NCBI GenBank assembly: GCA_015478945.1
Contig: JABUQX010061807.1
Span: 1-36,599 of the forward strand
Direction: 5' to 3'
From: Trachelipus rathkii
Lineage: Eukaryota; Arthropoda; Malacostraca; Isopoda; Trachelipodidae
DNA length: 36,599 nucleotides
The position numbers and the translations under genes were made by a program. Numbering within the stretch: the first letter of the stretch is position 1; each line of letters begins with the position of its first letter. Below are positions 1 to 10,599 of the stretch, piece after piece. The notes beneath the pieces were generated by a model that worked only from the letters and a program-made list of their open reading frames with translations, ran no database searches and was not told the origin of the DNA.

Positions 1-1300
1 AAGAGTAACAATCTATTTGTTGAGAGATGTTAAGATACATTATAATAGTGTATATTTATTACAAGTTCTACGAGTTTTTGATGTGTTTTTCTCTCTTTAC
101 AGGTGTTCTCTGGTCTACTGCATTCTCTAATTGTTAAGTGTAGAATATTAGATTTCAAATTCTTGTATTGCCAGATTAGAGGTTTACTCTCAATTTTGCA
201 ACTTAAGTGGACCTTTTGTTTGTCCCAGCCATTGATGTTACTTTTTATATATATGTTGATAGTTTTATTATTCAGTGATTCCAGTTATGATCATGGTTCG
301 CCATCTGCTTTCTCGCAGTTTTAACGTTAACTTATTTTCCATAAGATCTTGAAATGATTAATCGTCTTCAAATCATCTTTTGGTAGAGTTCTTGTGGCTA
401 ATTGATGATTCTGCTACTTAGATCTGTATGTTCTGTATTTTCTTAATTTCATATATGTATTCCGTATATTTATGATTTCAAGATTTATTTCACTATTAGG
501 ATATTGTTCCTATTGAAATTTAATTGTGTTTTACTTGGTAGAATTTGGATAAAAGATGAGAGTAGTCTTTTCCTTGATTCCCGTCTTCGTGATTGTTGTT
601 TGTTATTAGAGTCTCTTAATTTGTTAACTTTGGAACATTTTCCTTCATTAGTTTCTTTATTATTTAGATCTTTAAAAATAAGAATTCTTTGGCTCGTTGA
701 CATCCATATTAGCTGTCATGGTCACGAATCCCACGTAAAATTTAATCTGTCATAAAAGTTTTTTTCTGTAGAGCATATGTATAGTTGTGCAGCCTTCGTG
801 TCTTGTAATTTGTAGGAAATATGGCATATCTAAACCAGTTTTTCAAAACATGGTATATCACTAAATTGGTTGTTCCAATATCTTGAGCCGTTCTGAATTT
901 AAAGATAGAGCGTTAAAGAAATATAGATTTCGGTAGTCTGTGTTTAAATTATAGTATAAGTGTGTAATTAAAAATAATATATTGTTCGTTGTTCATTCAG
1001 ATAATCTTTACAGAGAAGTTCATTACATCAGTGATGCTTTCACTTCATATCCATTTTTCTTGTCACTATTAATAAGTGTTGTTTTTCTTTCTAGACCAAT
1101 TGTAAATGACTTAAGCACAACTCGATTTCCAGGAGTTGGTTTTAACAAGACTGTCCCGTCATTGTGATTGTTATATATGTTAGTTATAATAGGATAAACC
1201 TTCTGTATGGTTATTCTAAGATAAAGTAATATACCTTCAAAACTAATTTTGTGTGAGTATTTGGAGATAATTAATTCATTCAATTACATTTTCTAGGTCA
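1..1300. other. AT-rich sequence, no recognised gene
   Basis: I see no recognisable protein family or RNA gene here. A pyrimidine run ending in TTTACAG at about 88-101 looks like a splice acceptor, and the frame after it stays open to about 324, but the translation is hydrophobic and matches nothing I know. Open frames at 504-755 (plus) and 1023-1283 (minus) are of a length expected by chance and show no domain. The stretch could be intron or 3' UTR sequence. This is a description of composition, not a gene call. Confidence 0.5.
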
Positions 1301-2639
1301 TATGTGATTCTAGGAAGTAGCGAGAATCTGACGTCGATATATATTGTTTTTAATTCTTCTCCGAACAATGAGTGTCGCACAGTGAGTACTTATGCTCATA
1401 GTAATCAATTTCTTATGCAAAAATGTTATAATATTGCTGACACTTGAACTATAATTGTATATAATTGATTATAATTATATTATTTTATGTTGTAAATATT
1501 TTTTTCAAGCTGTCTATGTATCTTTGTTAAAAAATCTAATGATGATTACATTCTTAATTTAATTAAACTATAATTGATGATATTGCAATTTTTGCTTTCC
1601 CTTTTTAAACAATGGAGTATTAAGGATGCAAATAAGAATCCAATTTGTTAAATACTATGTGTTCCTCGTAAAGCACCACTTCACAATTTTTAGCATGTGT
1701 TTTTTTTATTTCCTGTTGGGTTAATAATTAAGGTTATATATTGCACACGATCTGTTAATTTTTTCAACTATACTTTATTGATATTATATTTTAATTATTA
1801 ATATTGTATTATTAATATATTTTGGTATTATTAATTATATATTTTTTTATTTGTATATTATATTTTTTTTATATTAATATATATTTTTTTATTATAATAT
1901 TTACTTTCTTATTAGTATTGTATTTTCAAACTGTGCTTTACTAGTCTACTTTCATTCCTTTTATTCTTGTTATTACTTTTGTGTTAGTTGTTTAATAAAA
2001 TAGTATTTAATACGTTTAATATCAAATAAAAATTTAAAAAGTTATTTTTAGATTGAAGGTGTTATTCAGAGATAGAAACTGTATTTTTTAATTAAAATAG
2101 AATTTTTAAAGCTAAATATCAACTACTTTAGTAATAACAGATTTATAGTGATGAATTAAATTCATTTGGATGTTGTCTCTTCTTCCTTACTTCTGTTCCT
2201 CGAAGTGGTTTAAATTTTAAAGCTTATACTAACAAATGGGCGTATTCTTCATATTTCATATAAATATATTAGGATAAAGTCAAAGCGTTCCATACCTTCT
2301 GCCTAGTGTCTTAAGCGAAAAAGATTCACGTAAATTTTTCGCGATAACGAAACTTCGTTCACGCCAGTGAATATCGTACGATATAATTTGAATAAAAAAT
2401 AATTTTGAATGTTCTCTCTTTCCGCTAACTTCTCTCTATCAGGTATTATGTTTTATTAATTTATATATTAGTTTTTTTATTCGAACTATATAATTTATAA
2501 TAATAGTTATTTTGTAATTATTATTATGTATTGTTATTATTATTATATTTATTTATTATTATTATTGATTAATTGAATGTTTCATTCAGTAAAATTTCAT
2601 CATCCTTCAAGTTGACGGCCACTAGATCAATGTTATATT
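1301..2639. other. AT-rich filler, no gene seen
   Basis: The sequence is T- and A-rich with short homopolymers and TTA/ATT clusters, particularly about 1770-1920 and 2450-2570. No open frame with recognisable content, tRNA-like fold or terminal inverted repeat was noticed. Confidence 0.5.
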
Positions 2640-3000
2640 TTATTTATATATATTATATATATAGTATTATTATATATTATATGATATTAATATATATTAT
2701 TTATATATATATTATTATATATTATTTAATTAGTAATTATTTTATTTATATATTTATATTTATTATATATATATTATATATTATATGATTATTTATATAT
2801 TTATTTATATTATTATTAGTATATAGTATATATAGTATATATATTATTATATTATACATTATATATTATTATTTTATATATATATTATATATGATTATAT
2901 AGTATTATATAGTAGTATATATTATATATATATTATATATTTATTTATTATATTTATATTATATATGTTATTATTATTATTATATTATATATTATGAGTA
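2640..3000. repeat. Imperfect (AT)n/(ATT)n low-complexity field
   Basis: About 360 bases are made almost only of A and T, mainly TATAT blocks interrupted by extra A or T and by occasional G. An apparent open frame through it (2573-2788) is a by-product of the low complexity. A short GA-rich run (AGAGATAGATGATAGAGAGAG) follows at about 2999-3020. Confidence 0.9.
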
Positions 3001-3020
3001 GAGATAGATGATAGAGAGAG

Positions 3021-4010
3021 TAGTTAAATAGATTATTGAGTATATGAGAATAAAATAATCAAAGTGATAAATCATAATGAAAGCTTCTCGAGTTTAATTA
3101 AGACTAATATATTATTATATTTTTTGATTTGACTGTTTCTAGTTATTTAGGAACATATGTTATTATCTCTATGTCACCTACTCCCTCCTTTCCCCTCTGT
3201 TCTCGCTTCCTTGCCGCTCTGTCTGCTCTCCTTACCCGGAGAATAGAGGGAGATTATAAATTTCTTAGAATATTATTTAGTCTCTGCAATTAAAGGATAG
3301 GTACGTGATCTCTTATTCATGATGAATATCATAGTTCTGTTCCAATTTAGTTATATTTAATTAAGGATACTATATATTGCAGGTCAGGAACTGCTATATT
3401 ATATATGGAATTGTGTTTTTATTAATAATAATATAGTGAGGATTATTATGATGAGAGATGAGATGAGAAGAGGATTAGATGAGGATGGTATGAATATGAA
3501 ATGAAAAGTGTATGAGGATGAGCTAACAAGTTAGATGATGTAAATGATAAATGCTTCAATTCTAATGAGTTAAATGGTTATTGATAGTAGAAGGAGTTAT
3601 TTCTCTCGAATATATATAATAGTATTTATTGATAATATAATTGAGTATATATATTATAATTAGTATTATAAGTATTATATTATATAGTTATATTAATGTA
3701 TTATATATATATTATTATGATATATAAATTAACTGACCGTTCTATATTCACATTCGCTTATTCGAGTTATTACGAGAATGGAAATCCGAATAATTCTATT
3801 CAAATTTAGTAATTTATTGTTTTGAATCACGATATGTTTTGGAATATTTTATGAAAAAAATTTAGATTATATAAGAAACTTTGAATTTTAAAAAAGTGTT
3901 ATTTCCTAATTTCGAATTTTTCCTTTATATACTAGAAACTTTGCGAGCTTCTCTTTGATTTGTCTCATGCTATATTATCACATCATTTCAGTTGAGCATT
4001 TCTTTTCTTA
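3021..4010. other. AT-rich sequence with minor purine-rich and (AT)n runs
   Basis: This holds a short C/T-rich patch at about 3178-3240, a purine-rich GATGAGATGAG-like patch at about 3448-3530 and an (AT)-rich patch at about 3610-3725. I recognise no gene. Confidence 0.5.
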
Positions 4011-4014
4011 ATTA

Positions 4015-4112
4015 TAATATTATTATATATATCAATTATATAAATATATAATAATATATTATATATATATATTATATCAATATATATAGTATATATATAT
4101 ATATATATAAAT
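4015..4112. repeat. (AT)n microsatellite
   Basis: A nearly pure TA dinucleotide tract with interruptions, most regular at about 4085-4110. Confidence 0.85.
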
Positions 4113-6676
4113 TAGATTGAACAGTCTATTTGTATTTACATTCCACGAAATGTAAAAATTATAATAATCTACCATCTTTTCTTTCGGACGTTTCCTTACT
4201 CTACCTCGACTTTCTTGCTATGTTTGTATACAAACTCACAATTCTATCAAATTTCACATATGTTCGTGATACTTAATTTTGATAAAGGGCTTTTGGGTAT
4301 AAAACTTGTATGGTAGTATAGTTTTTCTTAATGTTAACGTGCACTTCCAGTCAGTTTGGATTACTTCCTGTTCTAGTGATAGTGCCAAATGTAAAATTTG
4401 CAAATGTAATTATTCTCTTAAAGGAAGAACAACATCTGGGCTATAGACCATTCTGTCCCAGCAAACATCTTCAGAATTAATTGAAGCTCTGGGAAAGTGA
4501 AGATGTTGAATGAGAAAGAGAGTAAAAAATTAGATAAAGATCTCCACCAGAAATTCAATCAATAATAACAGGTTACTCTTGGAAATGTTGTGTAGATTAC
4601 AAGAGAAGTTTTATGTCATTAACTGATGCTAATGAAAAATGTGTGGACAGTAAAATTTTCAGATCTGTGGTTATTGGCTTGATCTTTCTTTTCCTCACTG
4701 AAATTATATTTCAATTTTGTCAGCTTGTTACATTAGGTTACCTCACAGTATCCATTGCTTCAAAGAAGTATTATTCAGCGTATCTATTTCTTATTTCCGC
4801 AAAAATAATGTATTCTCGTTCTAATCTCAAATTCTCAATTATTCTAGCTCTTAAAAAAAATACTATAACGGCTTCTTTCACTTTATCTGATTATGGTTAG
4901 TTACACAATTCGGATTTTTTGCCCATCTCTGACAGTTATTTCCCATGATAGCAAGCTTTCATGCTGTAATAATACCTGGCGTGTCTGTGTTGCTGAAGCT
5001 GCTTTTCGAGAAGCGTCACAGTCTAGATACTTAGGTTAAGTTCAGTATTTAATTGTCTGATTTGTCTGAGACATTATTGTAATTTGGTCTATTTGATTTA
5101 CTTTCCATTTTCTGTCATGAGAGATTTCTGTGTACTCTTAATATAGTTAATGATATAGCTTCGAATTTCTTTCTGCGTCAAATAACGTATAACTCGTTGT
5201 AAGTCATCAACTGCTACATTACCATTTTAATGAATGAATATATTCTATCTTTCAAAATCTAATATGCTTGTTAACGTAACCTTCTCATATAATTCAGTAT
5301 CAATTGCAATATCATTTTAGATCGTTTCTAACAATTGCTCATAGAAGAAAAGAAAATTACAGGATAGATATATATATGTTCCATCATGCTTCCTGATTAT
5401 CTGTTTAGTCAATACTATGCTGGAACAGCACTTGCTTATGAATTTGGCAAAGGAATGATAAGACTTAAAAGATATCTCTGCTGTTGTTTTGCTACCTTCT
5501 ATAGCCTTAAAATTGGTTTCTTTTTACCCTCTATGATATTGCCCTTTTTTCTCAGCTGCATCACCTTCGTCACATTTTGAAGTAAATTTATCTTGATAAA
5601 TCAATCAAAATAATCATTCTTCAAGCAGATAATTCCTTCTCATAACTAACTCTTAAATAATTTAATTTCATTACAACGAATGATCTCATGAAATAGGAAG
5701 ATTGTTAAATATTTTTATCTATATTAAATTTAGAAATTGACAAATCGTTTGATTTTATCTGGAAATATTTGGGATTGTGTTTTTACTGTTATTGCTACAT
5801 TTTTCTCGATCCGAGTACATTACACACAATTCTTCAGTTCCTCAGCTTCTGTCTTACTGGCAGAATGTAAATAAAACAACTATCGACCAAATGTGAAAAT
5901 ATGTCAAAAGATATAGTATGAAAAAGGCAGTGTCATTAAATTCTAGCACGTATCATTAAATCTATGTTTGATCAACAACGTATCAAAATTCTCATGATTA
6001 AAAAACCGAAACTCAACGGATTGATTTTTTAGTTGTTAATGTGACGAATCAAGAAGATGCTCTCTATAGGCAGTCATTTTATACATACATGATCTCATTA
6101 TCTCGTTTACAGCAAAGCTGAATGTGAAGGATAAAGTTCGACAAGGTACCTTCTGAACTTTCAACATGGAATCAATATAGTTGGCTGTCATTCCTAACAG
6201 CAAACGTGCGAGCTGACTCCTCTTAAGCTACTTGTCTAATTATGACGTAGAAGAAGCAAACCTGTTGCTCTTGAAAGAGTTAAAAATTATGCTTAAAGTT
6301 TTAATTCTTTCGGTAATAAATTTTACATATCAACAACATTTGGGGTTGCTTATATATAAAGGTATACCTAGGCGATAGGAGGATGGGGAAAAGAGGTGAT
6401 GAGATACATGTAAGAATGGGTCTAATTTTATAGTTGATGAAACATTAAATTTTAATTAACATTTTCGATTAATTTTCAAATTTTAATGCGGTACCTTATC
6501 TAAAGCTTTTAATCAAGGATTTCGGAAGAAATTTATTATGTTCGTTTGTCCGTTTGTTTACATTCGTGTATATATATAGGTCTTGTACATATTATACACG
6601 AATATGTATCATATGATTGTATTATGTGTATATTATACATAAAATGTATAGATAATGTATATAGATATTCTCATAG
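4113..6676. other. AT-rich sequence, no recognised gene
   Basis: Open frames at 4613-4900 and 5386-5580 (plus) have weak starts, hydrophobic content and no motif I know, so I do not call them genes. Base composition is somewhat less extreme at 4380-5050 and 6050-6250, so old decayed transposon sequence is possible, but I cannot name a family. Confidence 0.45.
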
Positions 6677-6937
6677 ATAGTAGAAATAGAAAAGGTACAG
6701 CAATATTATTGGCCTAATATAAGCCAAGTTAATCACGAGGAAAGAGATGGTATCATTAATGGAATGTACCATACAAGTTTGTCGAGAAGACATAATTATG
6801 AGATAAAATGCCAAATGTTAGAAAGCATCCAGAAGGAAGATGATGTCAATGACAAGAAGACAACAGATATTGTACTAAAGACGAAGAGTGAAAATAACAT
6901 ATCCATTCTAATGATCAAGCACCTGCATTGGGATTGA
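6677..6937 (+). other. ATG-less open frame of 86 codons, unknown
   Basis: The frame runs from just after an in-frame TAG at 6674-6676 to the TGA at 6935-6937. It has no early ATG (the first methionine is about 28 codons in). The translation is hydrophilic and mixed in composition, with runs such as NHEERDGIIN and ESIQKEDDVNDKK, which is unlike the hydrophobic translations typical of AT-rich noise nearby. Coding sequence from an old element or an exon is possible. I do not recognise the protein and there is no supporting splice pair I would trust. Confidence 0.2.
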
Positions 6938-7008
6938 AATTTTAGTAACCAAAAAGATTTCTATTGAACGATCGTATCTTAAATAATTGTTTTTAGTATT
7001 TAATTAAA

Positions 7009-7016
7009 CAATTATC
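7009..7016. repeat. 8-bp target site duplication, left copy (CAATTATC)
   Basis: CAATTATC lies immediately before the CAGAGCTGGGCG terminus at 7017 and recurs exactly at 7723-7730 after the other terminus. An 8-bp duplication is the hallmark of hAT insertions. Confidence 0.85.
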
Positions 7017-7243
7017 CAGAGCTGGGCGTTTGCACCCTATGGGGTACTATAATCGTAGCTCAAAGGCGCATCAGGCGAACAATATTTAAAAATGCGGCTA
7101 AGCGAATAGCGCACAGCCAATTCCTCTGCGCCTTAGCGCGCCTATGAGCAGCGAACATAAAAGCATTTTTTTTTAAACCTCTCTCCAAAAGTAGGAACTT
7201 AGAACCTGCTAACTTGTATACATTCTACAACCAGTGTAAAAAC

Positions 7244-7288
<45 letters not shown>

Positions 7289-7722
7289 ATATATATAATT
7301 ATATATTTATATATCATATATATATATTAATATAGTAGATTCAACATAAAATTATTATTAATAGTTCCTTAACTGACAATAATGCAACTATGGCTCTGAA
7401 AATTTTGCAACTTCTGCAGCGCTCGAGCTGGACCTTCGTGGAAGAAAACTAGGACCACAAAAATGAGAGAAAGGACGTGATTCATTTATTTTTCTAATTA
7501 AAAAATTAATAAATTTCTCCTTATAAAAGCATGCTTTATTATCAAATAATAATTTACTTTGCAATAAATTTAGCGAACAGGCACCGGCTGGCGAAAAGTC
7601 TCAATGCAAAGGCGCATAGGCGCATTGATTGCACAAAATAAGGCGCAATAAGGCGCTGACGCCTAGTCCCAGCGCTATAAGCGAATAGCGCACTCAAAAA
7701 ATTATAGCGCGCCCACTCTTTG
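7017..7722. mobile_element. Non-autonomous hAT-type element (706 bp)
   Basis: The left end reads CAGAGCTGGGCG and the right end, read inward on the minus strand, begins CAAAGAGTGGGCG, so the two ends share an imperfect terminal inverted repeat. Both ends are flanked by the perfect 8-bp direct repeat CAATTATC. The subterminal 100-150 bases on each side are much more GC-rich than the surroundings and carry repeated GCGCC/GGCGCA-type words (for example AAGGCGCAT, TAAGCGAATAGCGCA at both ends), which may be transposase-binding repeats. The centre has an (AT)n microsatellite. No transposase-like open frame is present, so it would need a transposase in trans. Superfamily call: hAT, by duplication length and CA-AG terminus. 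The family is not identified. Confidence 0.8.
7241..7330. repeat. (AT)n microsatellite inside the hAT-type element
   Basis: TA repeats with a few extra A or T bases occupy the centre-left of the 706-bp element. Confidence 0.9.
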
Positions 7723-7730
7723 CAATTATC
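7723..7730. repeat. 8-bp target site duplication, right copy (CAATTATC)
   Basis: Exact copy of 7009-7016, directly after the right terminus that ends ...CGCCCACTCTTTG at 7722. Confidence 0.85.
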
Positions 7731-8080
7731 ATTATTTTTCCAAATGAGATTGATGGAGCAGCATTTTTTCGGACACATAATTATACTTATTTTGAATGAA
7801 ACATTTATGCAGAACTTAAGTACGTAACAAAAAAAAAATAAAGAAAAAAAAAATTGAAATCTTAAATTCTATTAAAGGGTAAGCTGTTTTCTCTAATTCG
7901 TAGAGTCACTTGAAGAAAATTTCTGTTTCTTCGTCTGATACGCAATGGCTGAAAACCCTCTATTATACCCTCTTTCGTGATGTGTTGATAACTTAAAACA
8001 CCTTTAACTACACATCGCACCTGCAGCGATGCGGGACATAGTGATATGTATAAATAAATAAAATAAATAAAATATGTACA
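7731..8080. other. No gene seen
   Basis: A-rich runs at about 7828-7855 and otherwise unremarkable sequence. No motif recognised. Confidence 0.5.
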
Positions 8081-8082
8081 AA

Positions 8083-8402
8083 ATAAATAATATATATATA
8101 TTATATATTACATTATATATATATATAATATAATATATATATATACTAATAATATTAATATATATATATATAATATATATTATATATATATATATATTAT
8201 TATATAATTATAATATTTATATATATAACTATTATACATATAATAATGAATAAATATATATATATTATTATATATAAAATATATATATTATATATATATA
8301 ATATAATATATATATATATATATTTATATTATATAATATATTAATTAATAGTATTATTGATGAGAGAGAGAAGAGAGAAGACGAGAGTAGAGAGAAGAGA
8401 GT
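8083..8402. repeat. (AT)n field followed by a (GA)-rich run
   Basis: Imperfect TA repeats span about 8088-8345, followed by GAGAGAGAAGAGAGAAG-type purine sequence to about 8402. Confidence 0.9.
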
Positions 8403-8760
8403 GCCAAATTAGACATCAGATAATAGGATACAACTCCATTGAATGTAGAAAAACACAAAACAAAAAATATATTTACATCTAAAACAAGAAATTGGCATTT
8501 TGTATGACAATTAATTAAAACAAAGACTTTGCAGACAGTTTGTAACGGATAAATTATTTAAATGAATTCACGAATCCAGAGCCATGAAATCTAATTTCTA
8601 ACGCGATTGAGGCGTTGCGCAACAATTCTGCTATTTTGCGATTTTTTTCCAGATGTGTGCGCCTTTGGTGAAATTTACTAATCGACACGTTTCCTTTTTT
8701 TAATGACCGTTTAAAATAGCCTTGTGTATTGGCATGGAAAACAGCACGTATAATTTAGAC
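8403..8760. other. No gene seen
   Basis: Ordinary AT-rich sequence. No recognisable coding or RNA features. Confidence 0.5.
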
Positions 8761-8925
8761 TTATATAATAAATATTATAATAGTATATTATATATATATA
8801 TAATATATATATTATATATATATAATATAGATATATATAATATATTATAGTATACATGTATATAAATATATAATATATATTTATTAATAATATATTATAT
8901 TTTATAGAGAGAGAGAGAGAGAGAG
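8761..8925. repeat. (AT)n tract joined to (GA)n tract
   Basis: TA repeats to about 8905 are followed by an uninterrupted GA dinucleotide run at about 8906-8924, which directly abuts the end of a SINE copy on the minus strand. Confidence 0.9.
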
Positions 8926-9028
8926 GAGAAAAAAATTCCACCGATGCCAGGCACAAACCACTGTCAGCAGCGTCGCCATTAGAAAATGTACAGAGCAATT
9001 TACTACCAAGCTACTCTGTACCCCGGGA
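8926..9028 (-). mobile_element. tRNA-derived SINE module, copy A (partial)
   Basis: Read on the minus strand, this segment aligns by eye with the better preserved copy at 26735-26850. It shares a CTGTACATT...TCTAA.GGCGAC.CTG core and a decayed box B region (TGGTTTGTGCCTGG), and the same end, AATTTTTTTCTCC. The box A region (CTTGGTAGT) is diverged. The module end is immediately followed by the (CT)n tract of 8906-8924 on the minus strand. No target duplication was identified. Confidence 0.6.
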
Positions 9029-9059
9029 AGAATTCGACTGCAAAACAGTTTTGAAGTTT

Positions 9060-10160
9060 AATTAACTTCTAATCCTTCTCTCTATACCCTCATTTTAATA
9101 AAAATTTTTATCCCCCCTTTTTTTACTGCCTCTGTTCGCTCGATCATCTTCTTATCTCTGTGTCCTCTCCAATTTATCTCTCCAATCTCTTCTTCAAGTT
9201 TTCCTCAATGAAGGTCTCTTCAACCTCGACCAAACTGTTTTGGCATTTCGGTATCGAAAACTCTTTTGACTGAGGTCATTCTTCCTAGATTTCCCTTGGA
9301 ATCATTTTTCCTTCGGCGGAGGGGTCATTCGGAGTGCGCGGAGCGCAAAACGAAAGTGATTCTCTTTGTGAGGGAGGCGCTCATTCCATATTCTTTTGCT
9401 TCAACTAAATCTAACAAAGCTGCTTTCAGGAGTTAACGCCGTCTTGAAATCCAGAAACTAATGCAACCTTTGTTTCTTTCATCTACGAATCGCCCAAAAT
9501 CTATTCTTCGTGACACAAAAAAAAAATCCATTTCTCCTTTCTGGTTCCTCTTCCTCACGATATTTCTGGTATTTTGCAAGTAATGTCAATTCTAACTTTG
9601 ATTCTTTCTCTTTTTTCCACCTCTGGTATCTTTAGGATCTTCATCTAGTATCTACGAAGCGAAAATCTTCGTTCAAAACTTTGCCTCCAATTCCACTTTA
9701 GACAATTCCAGAGTTGTTCTTCCTTCCCCATTCCCTCCAAAACATTTAGGCCTAACAAAGTAACTTCATCTAAATACTTTATTTCTTCCCTCCCTGGGGT
9801 TCTCAAAACTTGTGTTTCTGGGTTTTCACCCTGCTTTGGTAAACTATTTGTCTCTTTCTTTCCACATTGCCTTTCCCTTCCTGCTGGACGCAGGCGCTCA
9901 TTCAGCGTATGCCGAAAGAGAGAGGGACCCCTTCCAATAGCATAGCATCGTCCTGTCGCTTTAACTTCTGTTCTTTCTGAAGTTTTCGAACCTATCGTTA
10001 AGAAGAAGATTTAGAAACATCAAGAATCTTGGAAAATTATGTCTGATGATCGCCAGAATGGCTTTCTTAAGGATAACGCTCGACAGGTACCTTCTTTCCC
10101 TTCTTTCTAATTCCTGGTTCTTTCCCCTTTGGCTATTTCGGGGAATCTTTTGCTGTTGAG
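9060..10160. other. Pyrimidine-biased, less AT-rich block, possible promoter/5' exon region
   Basis: Compared with its surroundings this kilobase has far fewer (AT)n runs, many CTTC/TTCC words on the plus strand and CpG-containing patches at about 9310-9355 (CGGCGGAGGGG, GTGCGCGGAGCGC) and 9890-9925. A GGCGCTCATTC word occurs at both about 9375 and 9893. There is no recognisable protein match. A promoter plus long 5' UTR, or the remains of an LTR, would both fit. Neither is proven. Confidence 0.3.
10039..10086 (+). CDS. Possible 16-codon first coding exon with splice donor
   Basis: An ATG preceded by AAAATT opens a short hydrophilic peptide, MSDDRQNGFLKDNARQ, and the frame ends exactly at CAG followed by GTACCT, a good splice-donor context, in phase 0. 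It sits at the end of the pyrimidine-biased block that could be a 5' UTR. No downstream exon was found in the window that I can join to it; any intron would have to span the adjacent hAT element. I do not recognise the peptide. Treat it as a hypothesis only. Confidence 0.2.
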
Positions 10161-10166
10161 TTAGAC

Positions 10167-10245
10167 CAGTGATTCCCAACCTTTTTCAATTCACGGCACC
10201 CTATTTGAGGCTCTCTGGAATTTTTGAGGCACTCTTGTTGCAAAA
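10167..10245 (+). mobile_element. hAT terminal sequence (end of the decayed element to the right)
   Basis: CAGTGATTCCCAACC followed by a T run and ATTCACGGCACCC is the kind of terminus known for ZBED/SCAND3-related hAT elements. The transposase remnant at 10600-12405 lies on the minus strand, so this is its 3' end. The matching inverted copy at the far end was not found in 12400-13100 and may have been lost to the (AT)n field there. Confidence 0.55.
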
Positions 10246-10324
10246 ATATAATAATAATAAAAATAATAAAATAATACCTATAATAATAATATTAAAATAA
10301 TAATAATAATAATTAATAATAATA

Positions 10325-10415
<91 letters not shown>

Positions 10416-10462
10416 GTAATAATAATAATATAGTAATAATAAGAAAATAATAATATAAAGAA
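10246..10462. repeat. (AAT)n trinucleotide microsatellite
   Basis: AATAATAAT repeats dominate, longest and purest at about 10326-10415. The tract lies between the hAT terminus and the decayed transposase 3' end. The poly-tyrosine open frame on the minus strand through it is an artefact. Confidence 0.95.
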
Positions 10463-10599
10463 TACGAGTCTCACATAACAAATAATAATCAATAAATAAT
10501 AAAGATTTAAATTTAAACTATCTATAAAACATACCTGTTAAAATTTGAAAGCTGTGGTTTCCGATTAGAAGATAATACATAATATAATGAAAATTGTGG

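Noticed and set aside
2573..2788. Ile/Tyr-rich open frame
   Set aside because: Translation of an (AT)n field; the same applies to frames at 8711-8998, 12764-13042 and 20754-20948.
4613..4900. Small membrane protein gene
   Set aside because: Hydrophobic translation is expected from T-rich sequence; no homologous motif, no promoter or splice context.
8083..8402. CRISPR-like or regularly spaced repeat array
   Set aside because: The periodicity is dinucleotide; no repeat-spacer structure exists anywhere in the window.
10278..10481. Poly-tyrosine open frame on the minus strand
   Set aside because: Translation of an (AAT)n microsatellite.
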